Assembly (NCBI GenBank): GCA_034423195.1
Contig: DAOUIZ010000033.1
Coordinates: forward strand, 1-64,000
Length of the DNA: 64,000 bases
Direction: 5' to 3'
DNA from: CATOSK01 sp034423195
GTDB taxonomy: Bacteria; Chloroflexota; Dehalococcoidia; Lucifugimonadales; UBA3495
Made by a program: the position numbers and the translations under genes. This document shows, piece by piece, positions 1-8,394 of the stretch (position 1 is its first letter; each line of letters opens with the position of its first letter). Under the pieces are notes generated by a model. It saw nothing but the letters and a program-made list of their open reading frames with translations. It was not told the origin of the DNA and did not search any database.

Positions 1-564
1 ATCGGCGGACTGTCCATGGGCGGCAACGTGGCCTTGAACTTCGGCCTGCGCCACCCCGAAATGGCCCGCTCCCTCATCGTTGCCGCCTGCGGCTCCGGCA
101 GCGACGACCCGGAACAGTTCCGCTCCGACGGCGCCCGCATGACCGGCGTGCTGATGACCCAGGGCATGGAGCCCATGGCCCGGGACTACGGCCATGGCCC
201 GACCCGCACCCAGCTTCTCCGCAAGGACCCCAAGGGATTCCAGGTGTTCTACGACGGCCTCGCCTCCCACTCCGCCCTCGGCTCCGCCCTCACCTACCGG
301 GGCATCCAGATGACCCGCCCGCCCGTCTACGACCTTCAGGAAGGGATGCGCCGGCTCCAGGTGCCCACCCTCGTCATGATCGGCGACGAGGACGACCCCT
401 GCGTCAACCCCGCCGTCTTCATGAAGCGGAACATCCCCCGCAGCGGCCTCGTCGTCTTCCCCCGCAGCGGCCACGCCATCAACCTCGAAGAACCCGACCT
501 CTTCAACCGCACCGTCCTCGACTTCCTGCTGGAAGTGGAAGAAGGCGGCTGGCAGCCCCGCTAG
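1..564 (+). CDS. alpha/beta hydrolase, C-terminal part (5' end outside window)
   Basis: The reading frame is already open at base 1, so only the C-terminal ~187 residues are present. The first residues read IGGLSMGGN, a GxSxG nucleophile elbow, which puts the catalytic Ser near residue 5 of the visible part. A later strand reads VMIGDEDDPCVNP, the usual place of the catalytic Asp, and RSGHAINLEEPDLFN carries the catalytic His close to the C-terminus. This is the order expected of a single-domain alpha/beta hydrolase of the esterase or meta-cleavage hydrolase type. The substrate cannot be read from the sequence. The frame ends at a TAG about 225 bases before the thiolase gene, so it is probably a separate unit. 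Confidence 0.85.
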   Translation: MGGLSMGGNVALNFGLRHPEMARSLIVAACGSGSDDPEQFRSDGARMTGVLMTQGMEPMARDYGHGPTRTQLLRKDPKGFQVFYDGLASHSALGSALTYRGIQMTRPPVYDLQEGMRRLQVPTLVMIGDEDDPCVNPAVFMKRNIPRSGLVVFPRSGHAINLEEPDLFNRTVLDFLLEVEEGGWQPR

Positions 565-605
565 CTATACCCTCTCGCCATCACCTTCCCCTCAGTCGCA
601 CAGAC

Positions 606-645
606 CTGCCGGTCTGCCGGTCTGCCGGTCTGCCGATCTGTCGGT
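606..645. repeat. 8-bp tandem repeat, five units
   Basis: Five consecutive copies of CTGCCGGT or close variants (the fourth is CTGCCGAT, the fifth CTGTCGGT). They lie in the gap between the hydrolase and thiolase genes. The unit is not a multiple of three and no gene covers it; this is a simple-sequence tract. Confidence 0.85.
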
Positions 646-698
646 CGGACCGGGGGACGCGGTTGACGGGCAGGGTACCGTCGCCGATAATCGAGCCG

Positions 699-732
699 CC
701 GGACTGTGGGCAACACCGGACTGTGGGCAACA
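699..732. repeat. 17-bp perfect tandem duplication
   Basis: CCGGACTGTGGGCAACA occurs twice head to tail (699-715 and 716-732), about 60 bases upstream of the thiolase start. It may be replication slippage or a duplicated binding site. Confidence 0.85.
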
Positions 733-788
733 GTGGTTCTTCCGAAACCTGTTTCCCAACGAACTTCATCATAGAAAGACGGTAGCGT

Positions 789-2066
789 ATGGCCACTATA
801 ACCAAGCGGCGTCAACTGGGCCGGGGGGTCTCGATTGTCGGGGCCGGAATGTCCCAGTTCGGGGCCTTCGCCAACCAGACCAGCCGGGACCTGTTCGTGG
901 ATGCCTTCCAGGACATGATGGACCACCTGGACCAGGGTGTGGACGTCGAGGACATCGAGACGGGATACATCGGCAACTACTCGTCGGACCTGTTCGAAGG
1001 GCAGGGACACACGGCGCCCATCATCGCGGACTGGCTGGGGATGACGCCGGTCCCGATGACCCGCATTGAGAACGCCTGTGCCAGCAGCGGCAGCGCCCTG
1101 CGGGAGGGCATCATGGCCATCGCGTCGGGGATGTACGACGTGGTGCTGGTGGGCGGCGTGGAAAAGATGACCAGCCTGCCCACCGAGGGCGTGACGGAGG
1201 TGCTGGCATCGGCGGCGGACAACCTGTACGAGGTTCCCGCCGGGCTGACTTTCCCGGGGATCTTCGGGGCGCTGGCCAAGGCCCACATGGACCGGTACGA
1301 GACCAACCTGGACCACCTGCTGAAGGTGGGCATCAAGAACCACAACAACGGCGCGTTGAATCCCAAGGCGCAGTTCAACACCACCATACGGAGCCTGATG
1401 GACCGGCGGGTGGCGCGGGCCCAGCAGCAGGGGCAGGCGGTCCCGGACTGGCAGGACGAGATGGACTTCTTGAACGACCCGAGGTCCAATCCGTGGATCG
1501 CGTGGCCGCTGCGCCTGTTCGACTGCGCTCCGATAACCGACGGGGCGGCCTGCCTGCTGCTGGTGGCATCGGACATCGCGGCCGACTTCACGGACAAGCC
1601 CATCAGGGTCGCCGGAATCGGGCAGGCGACCGGCAGGCCGCTGCACGATGCGGACGAGCTGACGTCGCTGTCGGCGGCCAAGCACGCATCGGAGCAGGCC
1701 TACGCAATGGCGGGAATCAGGCCGGATGACGTGCAGTTGGCGGAGGTCCACGACTGCTTCACCATCGCCGAGATAATCGCCACGGAAGACTTGGGGTTCT
1801 TCGGCCCGGGCGAAGGGGCCAGGGCGGTGGACGAAGGCCGGACGGCCCGGAACGGCGACCGTCCGATCAACACCTCGGGTGGGCTGAAGGCGAAGGGGCA
1901 TCCGGTGGGAGCGTCGGGAGTGGCGCAGGTCATCGAGATCTTCCACCAACTGCGGGGCGAAGCCGGAGAGCGTCAACTGCCCAATCCTGATCTGGAAGTG
2001 GGGTTGACCCACAACGTGGGCGGCACGGGCGGGACCTGCGTCGTGAACATTCTGAGGCGGGAATAA
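789..2066 (+). CDS. thiolase family protein (acetyl-CoA acetyltransferase / SCP-x-like)
   Basis: A 425-residue protein of thiolase length. The nucleophilic Cys lies in ENACASSGSA (Cys97). The second half has VHDCFTIAE, the NTSGGLKAKGHPVGASG block with the His of the thiolase active site, and THNVGGTGGTC near the end. Thiolases condense or cleave acyl-CoA thioesters. Members of this non-canonical (SCP-x/lipid-transfer-like) branch usually pair with a small DUF35 zinc-ribbon/OB-fold protein, and such a gene follows after 21 bases, so the two probably form one complex and operon. The ATG at 789 is used because the conserved N-terminal strand begins shortly after it. The exact acyl-CoA substrate is unknown. 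Confidence 0.9.
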   Translation: MATITKRRQLGRGVSIVGAGMSQFGAFANQTSRDLFVDAFQDMMDHLDQGVDVEDIETGYIGNYSSDLFEGQGHTAPIIADWLGMTPVPMTRIENACASSGSALREGIMAIASGMYDVVLVGGVEKMTSLPTEGVTEVLASAADNLYEVPAGLTFPGIFGALAKAHMDRYETNLDHLLKVGIKNHNNGALNPKAQFNTTIRSLMDRRVARAQQQGQAVPDWQDEMDFLNDPRSNPWIAWPLRLFDCAPITDGAACLLLVASDIAADFTDKPIRVAGIGQATGRPLHDADELTSLSAAKHASEQAYAMAGIRPDDVQLAEVHDCFTIAEIIATEDLGFFGPGEGARAVDEGRTARNGDRPINTSGGLKAKGHPVGASGVAQVIEIFHQLRGEAGERQLPNPDLEVGLTHNVGGTGGTCVVNILRRE

Positions 2067-2087
2067 GCGGGCAGAGGAGACAGGGGC

Positions 2088-2507
2088 ATGACCACCGGGG
2101 CCGAAAGGCGGGAGTTCACGGGAGCATCCTTCTACGCTTACCTGCAGGAAGGAAAGCTGATGGGGGTGCGGTGCAACGACTGCGGGAGACTGTCCGCCGA
2201 GCCGCGGCCGATGTGCCCGGACTGCCACGGCCGGAATATGTCCTGGTACCAGTTCGCTGGGACCGGGTCGCTGGGGGCCTTCACCTGCATCTCGGTGGTG
2301 CCGCAGGTCATGGCGGACCGGGGATACGGCAGGAACAACCCGTACTGCACCGGGATAGTGGCGCTGGACGAGGGCCCTCGGATCAGCGCTGCCATCGTCG
2401 GAGTGGATGCCGCGAATCCCCAGAGCATCCGCACCGGAATGGCTCTGGTGGCGGACTTTTCGGAAGTCGATGCGGAGCATCCGACGCTGACGTTCAGGCC
2501 GGTCTGA
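2088..2507 (+). CDS. Zn-ribbon/OB-fold protein (DUF35 family), thiolase partner
   Basis: A 139-residue protein. Near residues 28-48 it has CNDCG followed by CPDCHG, a four-Cys zinc ribbon, then an OB-fold-like half (GTGSLGAFTCISVVP, then the strand FSEVDAEHPTLTFRPV at the end). This is the standard DUF35 arrangement, in which an N-terminal rubredoxin-like ribbon precedes a possible acyl-CoA-binding OB fold. It follows the thiolase gene by 21 bases on the same strand. In the family such proteins form complexes with SCP-x-type thiolases; the same role is inferred here. Confidence 0.88.
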   Translation: MTTGAERREFTGASFYAYLQEGKLMGVRCNDCGRLSAEPRPMCPDCHGRNMSWYQFAGTGSLGAFTCISVVPQVMADRGYGRNNPYCTGIVALDEGPRISAAIVGVDAANPQSIRTGMALVADFSEVDAEHPTLTFRPV

Positions 2508-2642
2508 AGGGGAACTGCCGGGCCGGCGCGGCAGGGTCCTCCCAGCGGCGGCCGGCGACGTGAAACCCCGGACTCTGTCCGGTCATAGATATAGTTGTAG
2601 GAAACCCGGGGACCCGGGAGATTTGCGCCAGGGGTATTAGGG

Positions 2643-3128
2643 ATGATCTGGATATACGTCGTTATCGGCGTGGGACTGGTAGTGGCCGCCGTGTGGCTGG
2701 GATACATGGTGTGGCGGAAGGACGCGGCGGACCTGGCAAGATACCTGAACCGGGACGGCTGTCCTTGGGAGAGGATATCGAGGACCAGCGCGACGCCCGA
2801 AGCGCCGGAACTCGTCTACTATCACAACGTGAGCCCCGATGCCAGCGGCGTCGAGATGCGGGCCTACGATTACTCTCAGTTCCCAGGCCAAGGGGAGTAT
2901 GACGAGGACGGCATCTGCCTGTCCGTCATCGACAACTCCAGTGGGCACGGCGTGGTCCTGAACGAGTTTGGGCGGATGCTGGACGCGCTCCGGTTCGGGG
3001 ACGACCTGTGGCGGGACACCTTCCACGAGGACCCGGCGGTGATGCAGCAGATGATTGAGGAGAAGAAGGAGGATTGGGACCAGCTGCAGCGGGACATTAT
3101 GGTTATTCCGTATAACCATTTTATGTAG
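2643..3128 (+). CDS. hypothetical membrane-anchored protein
   Basis: A 161-residue protein I do not recognise. The first ~24 residues (WIYVVIGVGLVVAAVWLGYM) form one membrane helix, followed by RK, which suggests an N-terminal anchor. The remaining ~135 residues are acidic and soluble-looking, with several Trp and Tyr and no Cys pair or known catalytic motif. Codon use resembles the neighbours. It starts 135 bases after the DUF35 gene and is followed by a rho-independent terminator at 3141, so it is probably the last gene of its transcript. Confidence 0.65.
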   Translation: MIWIYVVIGVGLVVAAVWLGYMVWRKDAADLARYLNRDGCPWERISRTSATPEAPELVYYHNVSPDASGVEMRAYDYSQFPGQGEYDEDGICLSVIDNSSGHGVVLNEFGRMLDALRFGDDLWRDTFHEDPAVMQQMIEEKKEDWDQLQRDIMVIPYNHFM

Positions 3129-3140
3129 GAGTTGGTTTCG

Positions 3141-3162
3141 AGCCCCGGCTGGCGGGGTTTTC
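3141..3162 (+). terminator. rho-independent terminator after the membrane-anchored protein
   Basis: AGCCCCG pairs with CGGGGTT around a 5-base loop (one G-T pair), followed by TT and a short T/A-rich stretch. It begins 12 bases after the stop codon at 3128. Confidence 0.65.
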
Positions 3163-3176
3163 GGATAAAACGAAGA

Positions 3177-3203
3177 AGCCCCCGCTCCTACGAGACGGGG
3201 GCT
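3177..3203 (-). terminator. rho-independent terminator for the VOC gene
   Basis: An 8-bp perfect stem, AGCCCCCG with CGGGGGCT, around an 11-base loop. Read on the minus strand it lies about 43 bases after the VOC stop codon and runs into TTCTTCGTTTTATCC, a good U-tract. It may also act on plus-strand transcripts, since the gene pair is convergent. Confidence 0.75.
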
Positions 3204-3245
3204 ATTGCTATCCAGACGGGGCGCTTTCCTCCTGGGGCTGGTGGT

Positions 3246-3671
3246 CTAGTCGAAGCCGCGGGTGCCGACCCAGCCGGTGCCGGAAACGTCGATCATCTCG
3301 CCGTTGGGGCCTTCATACTTGGTCTCGACGTTCTCGGTGCGGGGGCCGCCCATGCCGGCGTGGAGGGCGTTGTTGACGGAGTCCATGGGCTTGGAGCCGG
3401 CGTCGGCCAGGCGGGCTTCGATCTCCTCCAGGCTCTCGACCTCGAATCCGATGTGGTGGATGCCTTCCCAGTCCTTGCCGCGCTCACCGGCGACGGCGTC
3501 GTTCTGGAAGTCGAGGATGGCCATGTTGACGTTGCCGTCGCTGAGCATGAATCCCTTGGCGTTTTCGCTGCTGAGCTGGGCAACCTGGCGCAGACCGAAG
3601 ACCTCGGCGTAGAACTTGGCGGTCTTTTCGGCGTCGTTGGTGGCGATGGCGATGTGCTTAATCTGGGGCAT
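3246..3671 (-). CDS. VOC family protein (glyoxalase/dioxygenase superfamily)
   Basis: A 141-residue protein starting MPQIKHIAIATNDAEKTAKF, the usual first beta-alpha-beta unit of vicinal oxygen chelate proteins. A second module follows with HHIGFEVESLEEIEARL and a C-terminal EMIDVSG strand, giving the metal-ligand pattern His...His...Glu. The start at 3671 is preferred over upstream in-frame codons because AGGAGG sits just before it and the conserved strand starts there. VOC proteins include glyoxalase I, epimerases and extradiol dioxygenases; the reaction is not determined. It is a single gene with its own terminator, convergent with the gene ending at 3128. Confidence 0.85.
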   Translation of the reverse strand: MPQIKHIAIATNDAEKTAKFYAEVFGLRQVAQLSSENAKGFMLSDGNVNMAILDFQNDAVAGERGKDWEGIHHIGFEVESLEEIEARLADAGSKPMDSVNNALHAGMGGPRTENVETKYEGPNGEMIDVSGTGWVGTRGFD

Positions 3672-3884
3672 ATCTCCTCCTTTGAATGAGTAGCGTATAT
3701 GGTTTCCAACCGGGGGCTGCCATTTGGTTCGCATCACAATAGCATTTTTCATTGGGTGCCGCTACCCCGATGAAAGCGCCTCTGAATTGGAGCTTACGAG
3801 GTGTGCGTGTTAGAATTGGCCGAACTCAGAAAATCCGCGATACGAATTCCAATCGTGTGACGACAAACGATAAAGGAGAACCCG

Positions 3885-5066
3885 ATGGCTGCTCCCAAAA
3901 GGATGAAATTCGGAGTATTCATGGCCCCGTTCCACCGGGTGGGGGAGAATCCCACCCTGGCCCTGGAGCGGGACCTGGAACTCCTGCAATGGCTGGACAC
4001 GCTGGGGTTTGACGAGGCGTGGATCGGCGAGCACCACAGCGCGGGCTGGGAGACGATAGCTTCTCCCGAGGTGTTCATGGCCACGGCTGCGGAGCGTACC
4101 CGCAACATCCGTCTGGGAACCGGAGTGGTCAGCCTGCCGTATCACCATCCCTACATGGTGGCAAACCGTATGGTGCTGCTGGACCACCTGACCCGGGGGC
4201 GGGTGATGCTGGGGGTCGGGCCCGGGGCGCTGGCCTCCGACGCGTATATGCTCGGAATTGATCCGGCGCGGCAGCGTGAGATGATGGACGAGTCGCTGGG
4301 AATCATCATGCGGCTGTTCAACGAGACGGAACCCATCAACTACCAGAGCGACTGGTTCGAGCTGCACGACGCTACCCTGCAATTACGGCCCTACCAGGAG
4401 ACCTTTCCGGTGGCGGTGGCTTCGGTGCAGAGTCCGGCGGGGGTGCTGCTGGCCGGGAAGCACGGGACGGCTGTCATTTCCCTGAGCGTGCCGCGGGATC
4501 TGATCCGGCGGACTACGCTGAAAGACCAGTGGGCCATCGCTGAGGAGTCGGCGGCGGAACACGGGAAGACGGTGGACCGGAACCAGTGGCGGCTGTCCGT
4601 GGGATGTCACTTGGCGGAGACGCGGAAGGAAGCCTTCGAGGACATCCGGGTTGGGTCCGGCAGAGTGGTTACGGAGTATTTCGGGAACACGCTGGGGCAC
4701 GAGGTGCCGGACGTTCCGCAGGACAAGATCGTGGACTTCATGGCGGAGAATAACCAGTGGATCGTGGGCACGCCGGACGATTGCATCGCCGGGATTGAAC
4801 GGCTGCTGGAGGCCAGCGGAGGGTTCGGCGGGCTGCTGATCCGGGTGGAGGACTGGGCGCCGAGGGACAAGATTCTCCGCAGCTACGAGCTGCTGGCGCG
4901 GTACGTGATGCCCCGGTTCCAGGGAAGCCTGGTGGGAATAGAGGGCTCGAACCAGTGGGCAGCGCAGATCAAGGATGAGCTGCAGGTGAACCGGCGGGCC
5001 GGCCTGGAGGCGGCGACCAAGGCGTATCTAAATCGCTCACCCGCAGCGCAAGGTAACTTGTCTTAA
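3885..5066 (+). CDS. LLM class flavin-dependent oxidoreductase
   Basis: A 393-residue luciferase-like TIM-barrel protein. The N-terminus reads MKFGVFMAPFHRVGENPT, then FDEAWIGEHHSAGWE, IRLGTGVVSLPYHHPYMVANR and LDHLTRGRVMLGVGPG, all typical of bacterial luciferase-like monooxygenases. Such enzymes use FMNH2 or F420H2; the cofactor cannot be decided here. A good ribosome site (AAAGGAG) precedes the ATG. The last residues (about SPAAQGNLS) and the stop codon are encoded inside a hairpin repeat (5039-5076) seen elsewhere in the window, so the native C-terminus may have been altered by insertion of the repeat. Luciferase-like flavoproteins are abundant in SAR202 Chloroflexota. Confidence 0.9.
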   Translation: MAAPKRMKFGVFMAPFHRVGENPTLALERDLELLQWLDTLGFDEAWIGEHHSAGWETIASPEVFMATAAERTRNIRLGTGVVSLPYHHPYMVANRMVLLDHLTRGRVMLGVGPGALASDAYMLGIDPARQREMMDESLGIIMRLFNETEPINYQSDWFELHDATLQLRPYQETFPVAVASVQSPAGVLLAGKHGTAVISLSVPRDLIRRTTLKDQWAIAEESAAEHGKTVDRNQWRLSVGCHLAETRKEAFEDIRVGSGRVVTEYFGNTLGHEVPDVPQDKIVDFMAENNQWIVGTPDDCIAGIERLLEASGGFGGLLIRVEDWAPRDKILRSYELLARYVMPRFQGSLVGIEGSNQWAAQIKDELQVNRRAGLEAATKAYLNRSPAAQGNLS

Positions 5067-5076
5067 CGCTGCGGGT
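5039..5076 (+). repeat. variable-stem GNRA hairpin repeat, copy 1
   Basis: A 10-bp perfect outer stem (ACCCGCAGCG with CGCTGCGGGT) encloses CAAG-GTAA-CTTG, a 4-bp inner stem with a GNRA-type loop, and a one-sided TCTTAA bulge. The stop codon of the LLM gene is the TAA of that bulge. Related copies lie at 11541, 46090, 46152, 46213 and, inverted, at 61616. Confidence 0.75.
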
Positions 5077-5336
5077 TCGCTCCGGCCAGTGGCCGTAAAC
5101 TCCCAATGGCTCCGCCCTGGGGGAGAGTCGCTCCCAACCACAACCCCGGTTCATACAGGTATCGGCGGCGGCGGTCCAGGCCCGTTTTCGGGGCTTGGGC
5201 CGCTTGTTATTGTGGCGGATCGTTAGAGGCCGGAGAGGTTCGGTGGGGTGGCGGGGTTCTGATATTATGGGCGAAGGGGAAATGGGCTGAGGGGAAGCCA
5301 AGGGTCCACCGGGAATGTTGAGGGAGGCAGCGGGAA

Positions 5337-6767
5337 ATGCGGAAGACGAAGATTATCGCGACGATTGGGCCCGCATCGCGGGACGAGGCGACGCTGGACC
5401 AACTGGTCAGCGCGGGAATGGACTGCGCGAGGCTGAACTTTTCCCACGGCACACTGGAGGAACACGCCGAGGTCATCCGGACGGTGCGGAAGCTGTCGGA
5501 GAAGCACCAGCGTCCGGTGGCGGTCCTGCAGGACCTGGGGGGCATCAAACTGCGGCTGGGGACGATGAGGGAAGCGGTGCAGCTGAACCACGGGGACGAG
5601 GTTACCATCGTCGCCGAGGAATCGTCGGACCGGCCCGACGTCATCCCGTTTCCCGAACCCAGCATCATCAGGAACTTCCGGCCGGGGAACCTGGTCTACA
5701 TTTCCGACGGCGTGGTCTGCCTGGAAGTCGAGGAAAACCGGGACATGGAGATCAAGGCCCGGGTCCGCAACGGGGGGATTATCTCGTCGCACAAGGGGAT
5801 GAACCTGCCGGGGGTGCAGATTGACCATCCGGTGTTGACGGACGCGGACAAGGTGGCCCTCCAGTTCGGCGTTGAGCACGAGGTGGACTGGGTGGGCGTG
5901 TCCTTTGTCCGCACGGTGGAGGATATGCGCTACGCCAAGGCGTACCTGCGCAGCATCGGGTCCGAGGCGCGGGTGATGGCCAAGCTGGAGCGGGCGGAGG
6001 GAATCGAGAACCTGGACAGCATCCTGCAGGAGCTGGACGGGGTGATGGTGGCCCGGGGCGACCTGGGCGTCGAGATTCCGATGGAACGGGTGCCGATAGT
6101 CCAGCGGGAGATTGTCCAGAAGGCGTCGGAGCAGGCGCGGGTGTCGTGCATAGCGACGCAGATGCTGCGGTCGATGGTGGTGGCGCCCACGCCGACGCGG
6201 GCGGAGGTGTCGGACATTGCCAACGCGGTGCTGGAGGGGTGCGACTGCATCCTGCTTTCCGACGAAATTGCGGTGGGGGACTACCCGGTGGAGGCGGTGC
6301 GGGTGGCGGACACGACGATCCGGGAGGCGGAGAAGATATTCCCGTACTACAAGGACCTGCGTTCCTATGACCGGACGCAGGCCATCGCTTCCGGGGCGTC
6401 GCGTTTGACCCGGGAGCTCAGTTCCAAACCCATCGTTGTAACCAGCACCGGACGGGCGGCGGTGGAGGTCTCGCGTTTCCGGCCCGAGAGCGACATCATA
6501 GCGTTTTCCCACGAAGACGCGGTGCTGCGGAAGCTGGCGCTGGTGTGGGGAGTCTGCCCGGTGGGGGCCATTCCGCCGGAGCCGGACATCGCCAAGCTGG
6601 TGCAGATGCTGATCCGGGAGTCGCTGTCCACGGGGCTGGTGTCGGACAGCGACCTGGTGACGATAGTGCACGGGTTCATGACGGGGGTGTCGGGGACGAC
6701 CAACTCCATCCAGGTCCTGGACGTGAAGGCGTACCAGGAACGGGAGGGGATGGGGATGGGGGTTTAG
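5337..6767 (+). CDS. pyk: pyruvate kinase
   Basis: A 476-residue protein of pyruvate-kinase length. It begins RKTKIIATIGPASRD, with MDCARLNFSHGTLEEH (the substrate/K+ region) next. The central signature DGVMVARGDLGVEIP and the segment SCIATQMLRSMVVAPTPTRAEVSDIANAVLEG follow, and a C-terminal allosteric-type domain begins around residue 350. It transfers phosphate from phosphoenolpyruvate to ADP, the last step of glycolysis. The GNRA/TIM-barrel catalytic region looks intact. In the usual signature MLESM the position reads MLRSM, a small departure. It is a single gene, followed 80 bases later by tRNA-Arg. Confidence 0.95.
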   Translation: MRKTKIIATIGPASRDEATLDQLVSAGMDCARLNFSHGTLEEHAEVIRTVRKLSEKHQRPVAVLQDLGGIKLRLGTMREAVQLNHGDEVTIVAEESSDRPDVIPFPEPSIIRNFRPGNLVYISDGVVCLEVEENRDMEIKARVRNGGIISSHKGMNLPGVQIDHPVLTDADKVALQFGVEHEVDWVGVSFVRTVEDMRYAKAYLRSIGSEARVMAKLERAEGIENLDSILQELDGVMVARGDLGVEIPMERVPIVQREIVQKASEQARVSCIATQMLRSMVVAPTPTRAEVSDIANAVLEGCDCILLSDEIAVGDYPVEAVRVADTTIREAEKIFPYYKDLRSYDRTQAIASGASRLTRELSSKPIVVTSTGRAAVEVSRFRPESDIIAFSHEDAVLRKLALVWGVCPVGAIPPEPDIAKLVQMLIRESLSTGLVSDSDLVTIVHGFMTGVSGTTNSIQVLDVKAYQEREGMGMGV

Positions 6768-6846
6768 AAGGGTTCCACGGTGTTTCCGCGAGGGTTTTCG
6801 GGCGTCTTGTGGGGCTCTGGGGGGCATGGTATCCTAAAAGTCCGGT

Positions 6847-6921
6847 GCCCCTGTAGCTCAGCGGATAGAGTGCTGGCCTCCGGAGCCAGAGACGAGAGTT
6901 CGATCCTCTCCGGGGGTACCA
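6847..6921 (+). tRNA. tRNA-Arg (anticodon CCG)
   Basis: A full cloverleaf. The acceptor stem is GCCCCTG with CGGGGGT (two G-U pairs), the D arm GCTC/GAGT, the anticodon stem CTGGC/GCCAG with loop CTCCGGA, the T arm contains GTTCGATCC, and CCA is encoded. Anticodon CCG reads the Arg codon CGG, common in this GC-rich genome. Confidence 0.95.
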
Positions 6922-7005
6922 TTCCTCTTTTACGCACTCCCCCTTTTCAGTTCCCGGGGTGACCGGCGGTTTCCAGGGACTGTCGCGCCGGGATTGGGTG
7001 CTTTT

Positions 7006-7080
7006 CGGGGCGTGGCCCAGCGGCAGGGCGCCTGGTTTGGGACCAGGAGGTCGGCAGTTCGATCCTGCCCGCCCCGACCA
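7006..7080 (+). tRNA. tRNA-Pro (anticodon TGG)
   Basis: The acceptor stem CGGGGCG pairs perfectly with CGCCCCG. The anticodon stem CCTGG/CCAGG holds loop TTTGGGA, the T loop is TTCGATC, and CCA is encoded. It lies 84 bases after tRNA-Arg; the two may share a transcript. Confidence 0.95.
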
Positions 7081-7108
7081 ATTTCAGGCCAGCCACAGGG
7101 GGGAATTC

Positions 7109-7137
7109 TTGACAGTGTTCCGGCCCTTTGCTAGATT
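7109..7137 (+). promoter_or_regulatory. sigma70-type promoter of the hopanoid operon
   Basis: TTGACA at 7109-7114, a 17-base spacer, and TAGATT at 7132-7137. It lies between tRNA-Pro and the first hopanoid gene and would give a leader of about 85 bases. Confidence 0.75.
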
Positions 7138-7228
7138 CCAGCCAAAGCGAGACAAGAGAGAAAGCCGTCAACTCACGACCCCCTGGACGCCATGACAGTT
7201 GGCGTCATGCATCATCGGGCCAGGAGTT

Positions 7229-8335
7229 ATGGGCAGCGAGCGCAGCCGAGACACTGAACGCGAGACAGTGAACCCGTCCGGGACCCCACCTGGCAGCGGG
7301 CCAGTCCTTCCGCCCATGTTCGACCGCTACCGGGAGTTGGTGGAAGGGCAACTGAAGGACGCCGCCCCCGAAGGCGGGGAGGGGTCCCTGCCCGCCTTGA
7401 TGCGCTACCACCTGGGGTGGGTGGACCCGCAGGGAGAACCGGCAGCGTCTCCCGCTTCCCAGGGAAAAGCCCTCAGACCGACCCTCTGCATGTTCGCCTG
7501 CGAAGCGCTGGAGGGAGACCCGGCGGCGGCCGCGCCCGCCGCAGCGGCGCTGGAGCTAATCCACAACTTTTCCCTGCTGCACGACGACATCCAGGACCAG
7601 GACACGGAGCGGCGGCACCAGGCGACCGTCTGGTCGCTGTGGGGCATCCCGAAGGCGCTGGTGGCCGGGGACGCGATGCAGTCGCTGGGGGACCTGACGA
7701 TGCTGCAAAGCCATGCCTCCCCGGCGCGCCCGGAGGTGGCGCTGCGGGTGTCGGAAATCCTGACCGAAGGCTACATGGAGATGATCGGCGGGCAGTGCCT
7801 GGACCTGGGGTTCGAGTCCCGCACGGACATTACGACTCAGGACTACCTGGAGATGATCGCGGGGAAGACGGGTGCCCTGATCCGCAGCGCCGTTCACATC
7901 GGCGCTTTGCTGGCCAGCGACGACGAAGCGGCCACCCAGTCCTTCGCGGAGTTTGGAGATCACCTGGGAAGGGCGTTCCAGATCCGGGACGACTACCTGG
8001 GGATCTGGGGAGACCAGGGAGTGACCGGCAAGTCCACCGACAACGATATCCGGCGCAGGAAGAAGTCCTTTCCGGTGGTGTACGCCTTCGAGCACGCATC
8101 CGGCGCATCCAGGGATGAACTGCTGCGGATCTACGGGCAGGAGGACCTGGACGACCCGGACGTGCTGCGGGTGATGGCGATACTGGACGAGCTGAACGCC
8201 GACGGGTTTTCCGACTCCCTGACCCAGACCAGCGCGGAGCGGGCGGTGGAAGCCCTGCAGGGGGTGGAGCTTCCGTCGTGGGCACGGGAAGAGGTGAACG
8301 GACTGGTGGACTTCCTGGCGCGGCGGCTGTACTGA
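7229..8335 (+). CDS. polyprenyl (farnesyl/geranyl) diphosphate synthase
   Basis: About 368 residues. The first Asp-rich motif is seen in LLHDDIQDQDTERR (DDxxD, followed by R-R) and the second in FQIRDDYLGIWGD; GKSTDNDIRRRKKSFPV is the Lys/Arg-rich tail of that site. Enzymes of this family condense isopentenyl diphosphate with allylic diphosphates in the cytoplasm. The form resembles synthases found in actinobacterial hopanoid clusters, and as first gene of this operon it most likely supplies farnesyl diphosphate for HpnD. Several starts are possible: an in-frame TTG lies at 7199, but ATG at 7229 has AGGAG just upstream (tight spacing) and is preferred with moderate certainty. Confidence 0.9.
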   Translation: MGSERSRDTERETVNPSGTPPGSGPVLPPMFDRYRELVEGQLKDAAPEGGEGSLPALMRYHLGWVDPQGEPAASPASQGKALRPTLCMFACEALEGDPAAAAPAAAALELIHNFSLLHDDIQDQDTERRHQATVWSLWGIPKALVAGDAMQSLGDLTMLQSHASPARPEVALRVSEILTEGYMEMIGGQCLDLGFESRTDITTQDYLEMIAGKTGALIRSAVHIGALLASDDEAATQSFAEFGDHLGRAFQIRDDYLGIWGDQGVTGKSTDNDIRRRKKSFPVVYAFEHASGASRDELLRIYGQEDLDDPDVLRVMAILDELNADGFSDSLTQTSAERAVEALQGVELPSWAREEVNGLVDFLARRLY

Positions 8336-8394
8336 CTGCGGGAGTCCCCGCGCCCCTTCCGGCCAACCGATTCTGAACGAAAGCACGGGTGACG

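Noticed and set aside
606..732. CRISPR array
   Set aside because: Units of 8 and 17 bases without spacers; no cas genes.
561..2480. Long open frame on the minus strand opposite the thiolase and DUF35 genes
   Set aside because: It is Arg/His/Pro/Gly-rich with no domain, and is a typical antisense shadow of GC-rich genes. Both real genes on the plus strand are well supported.
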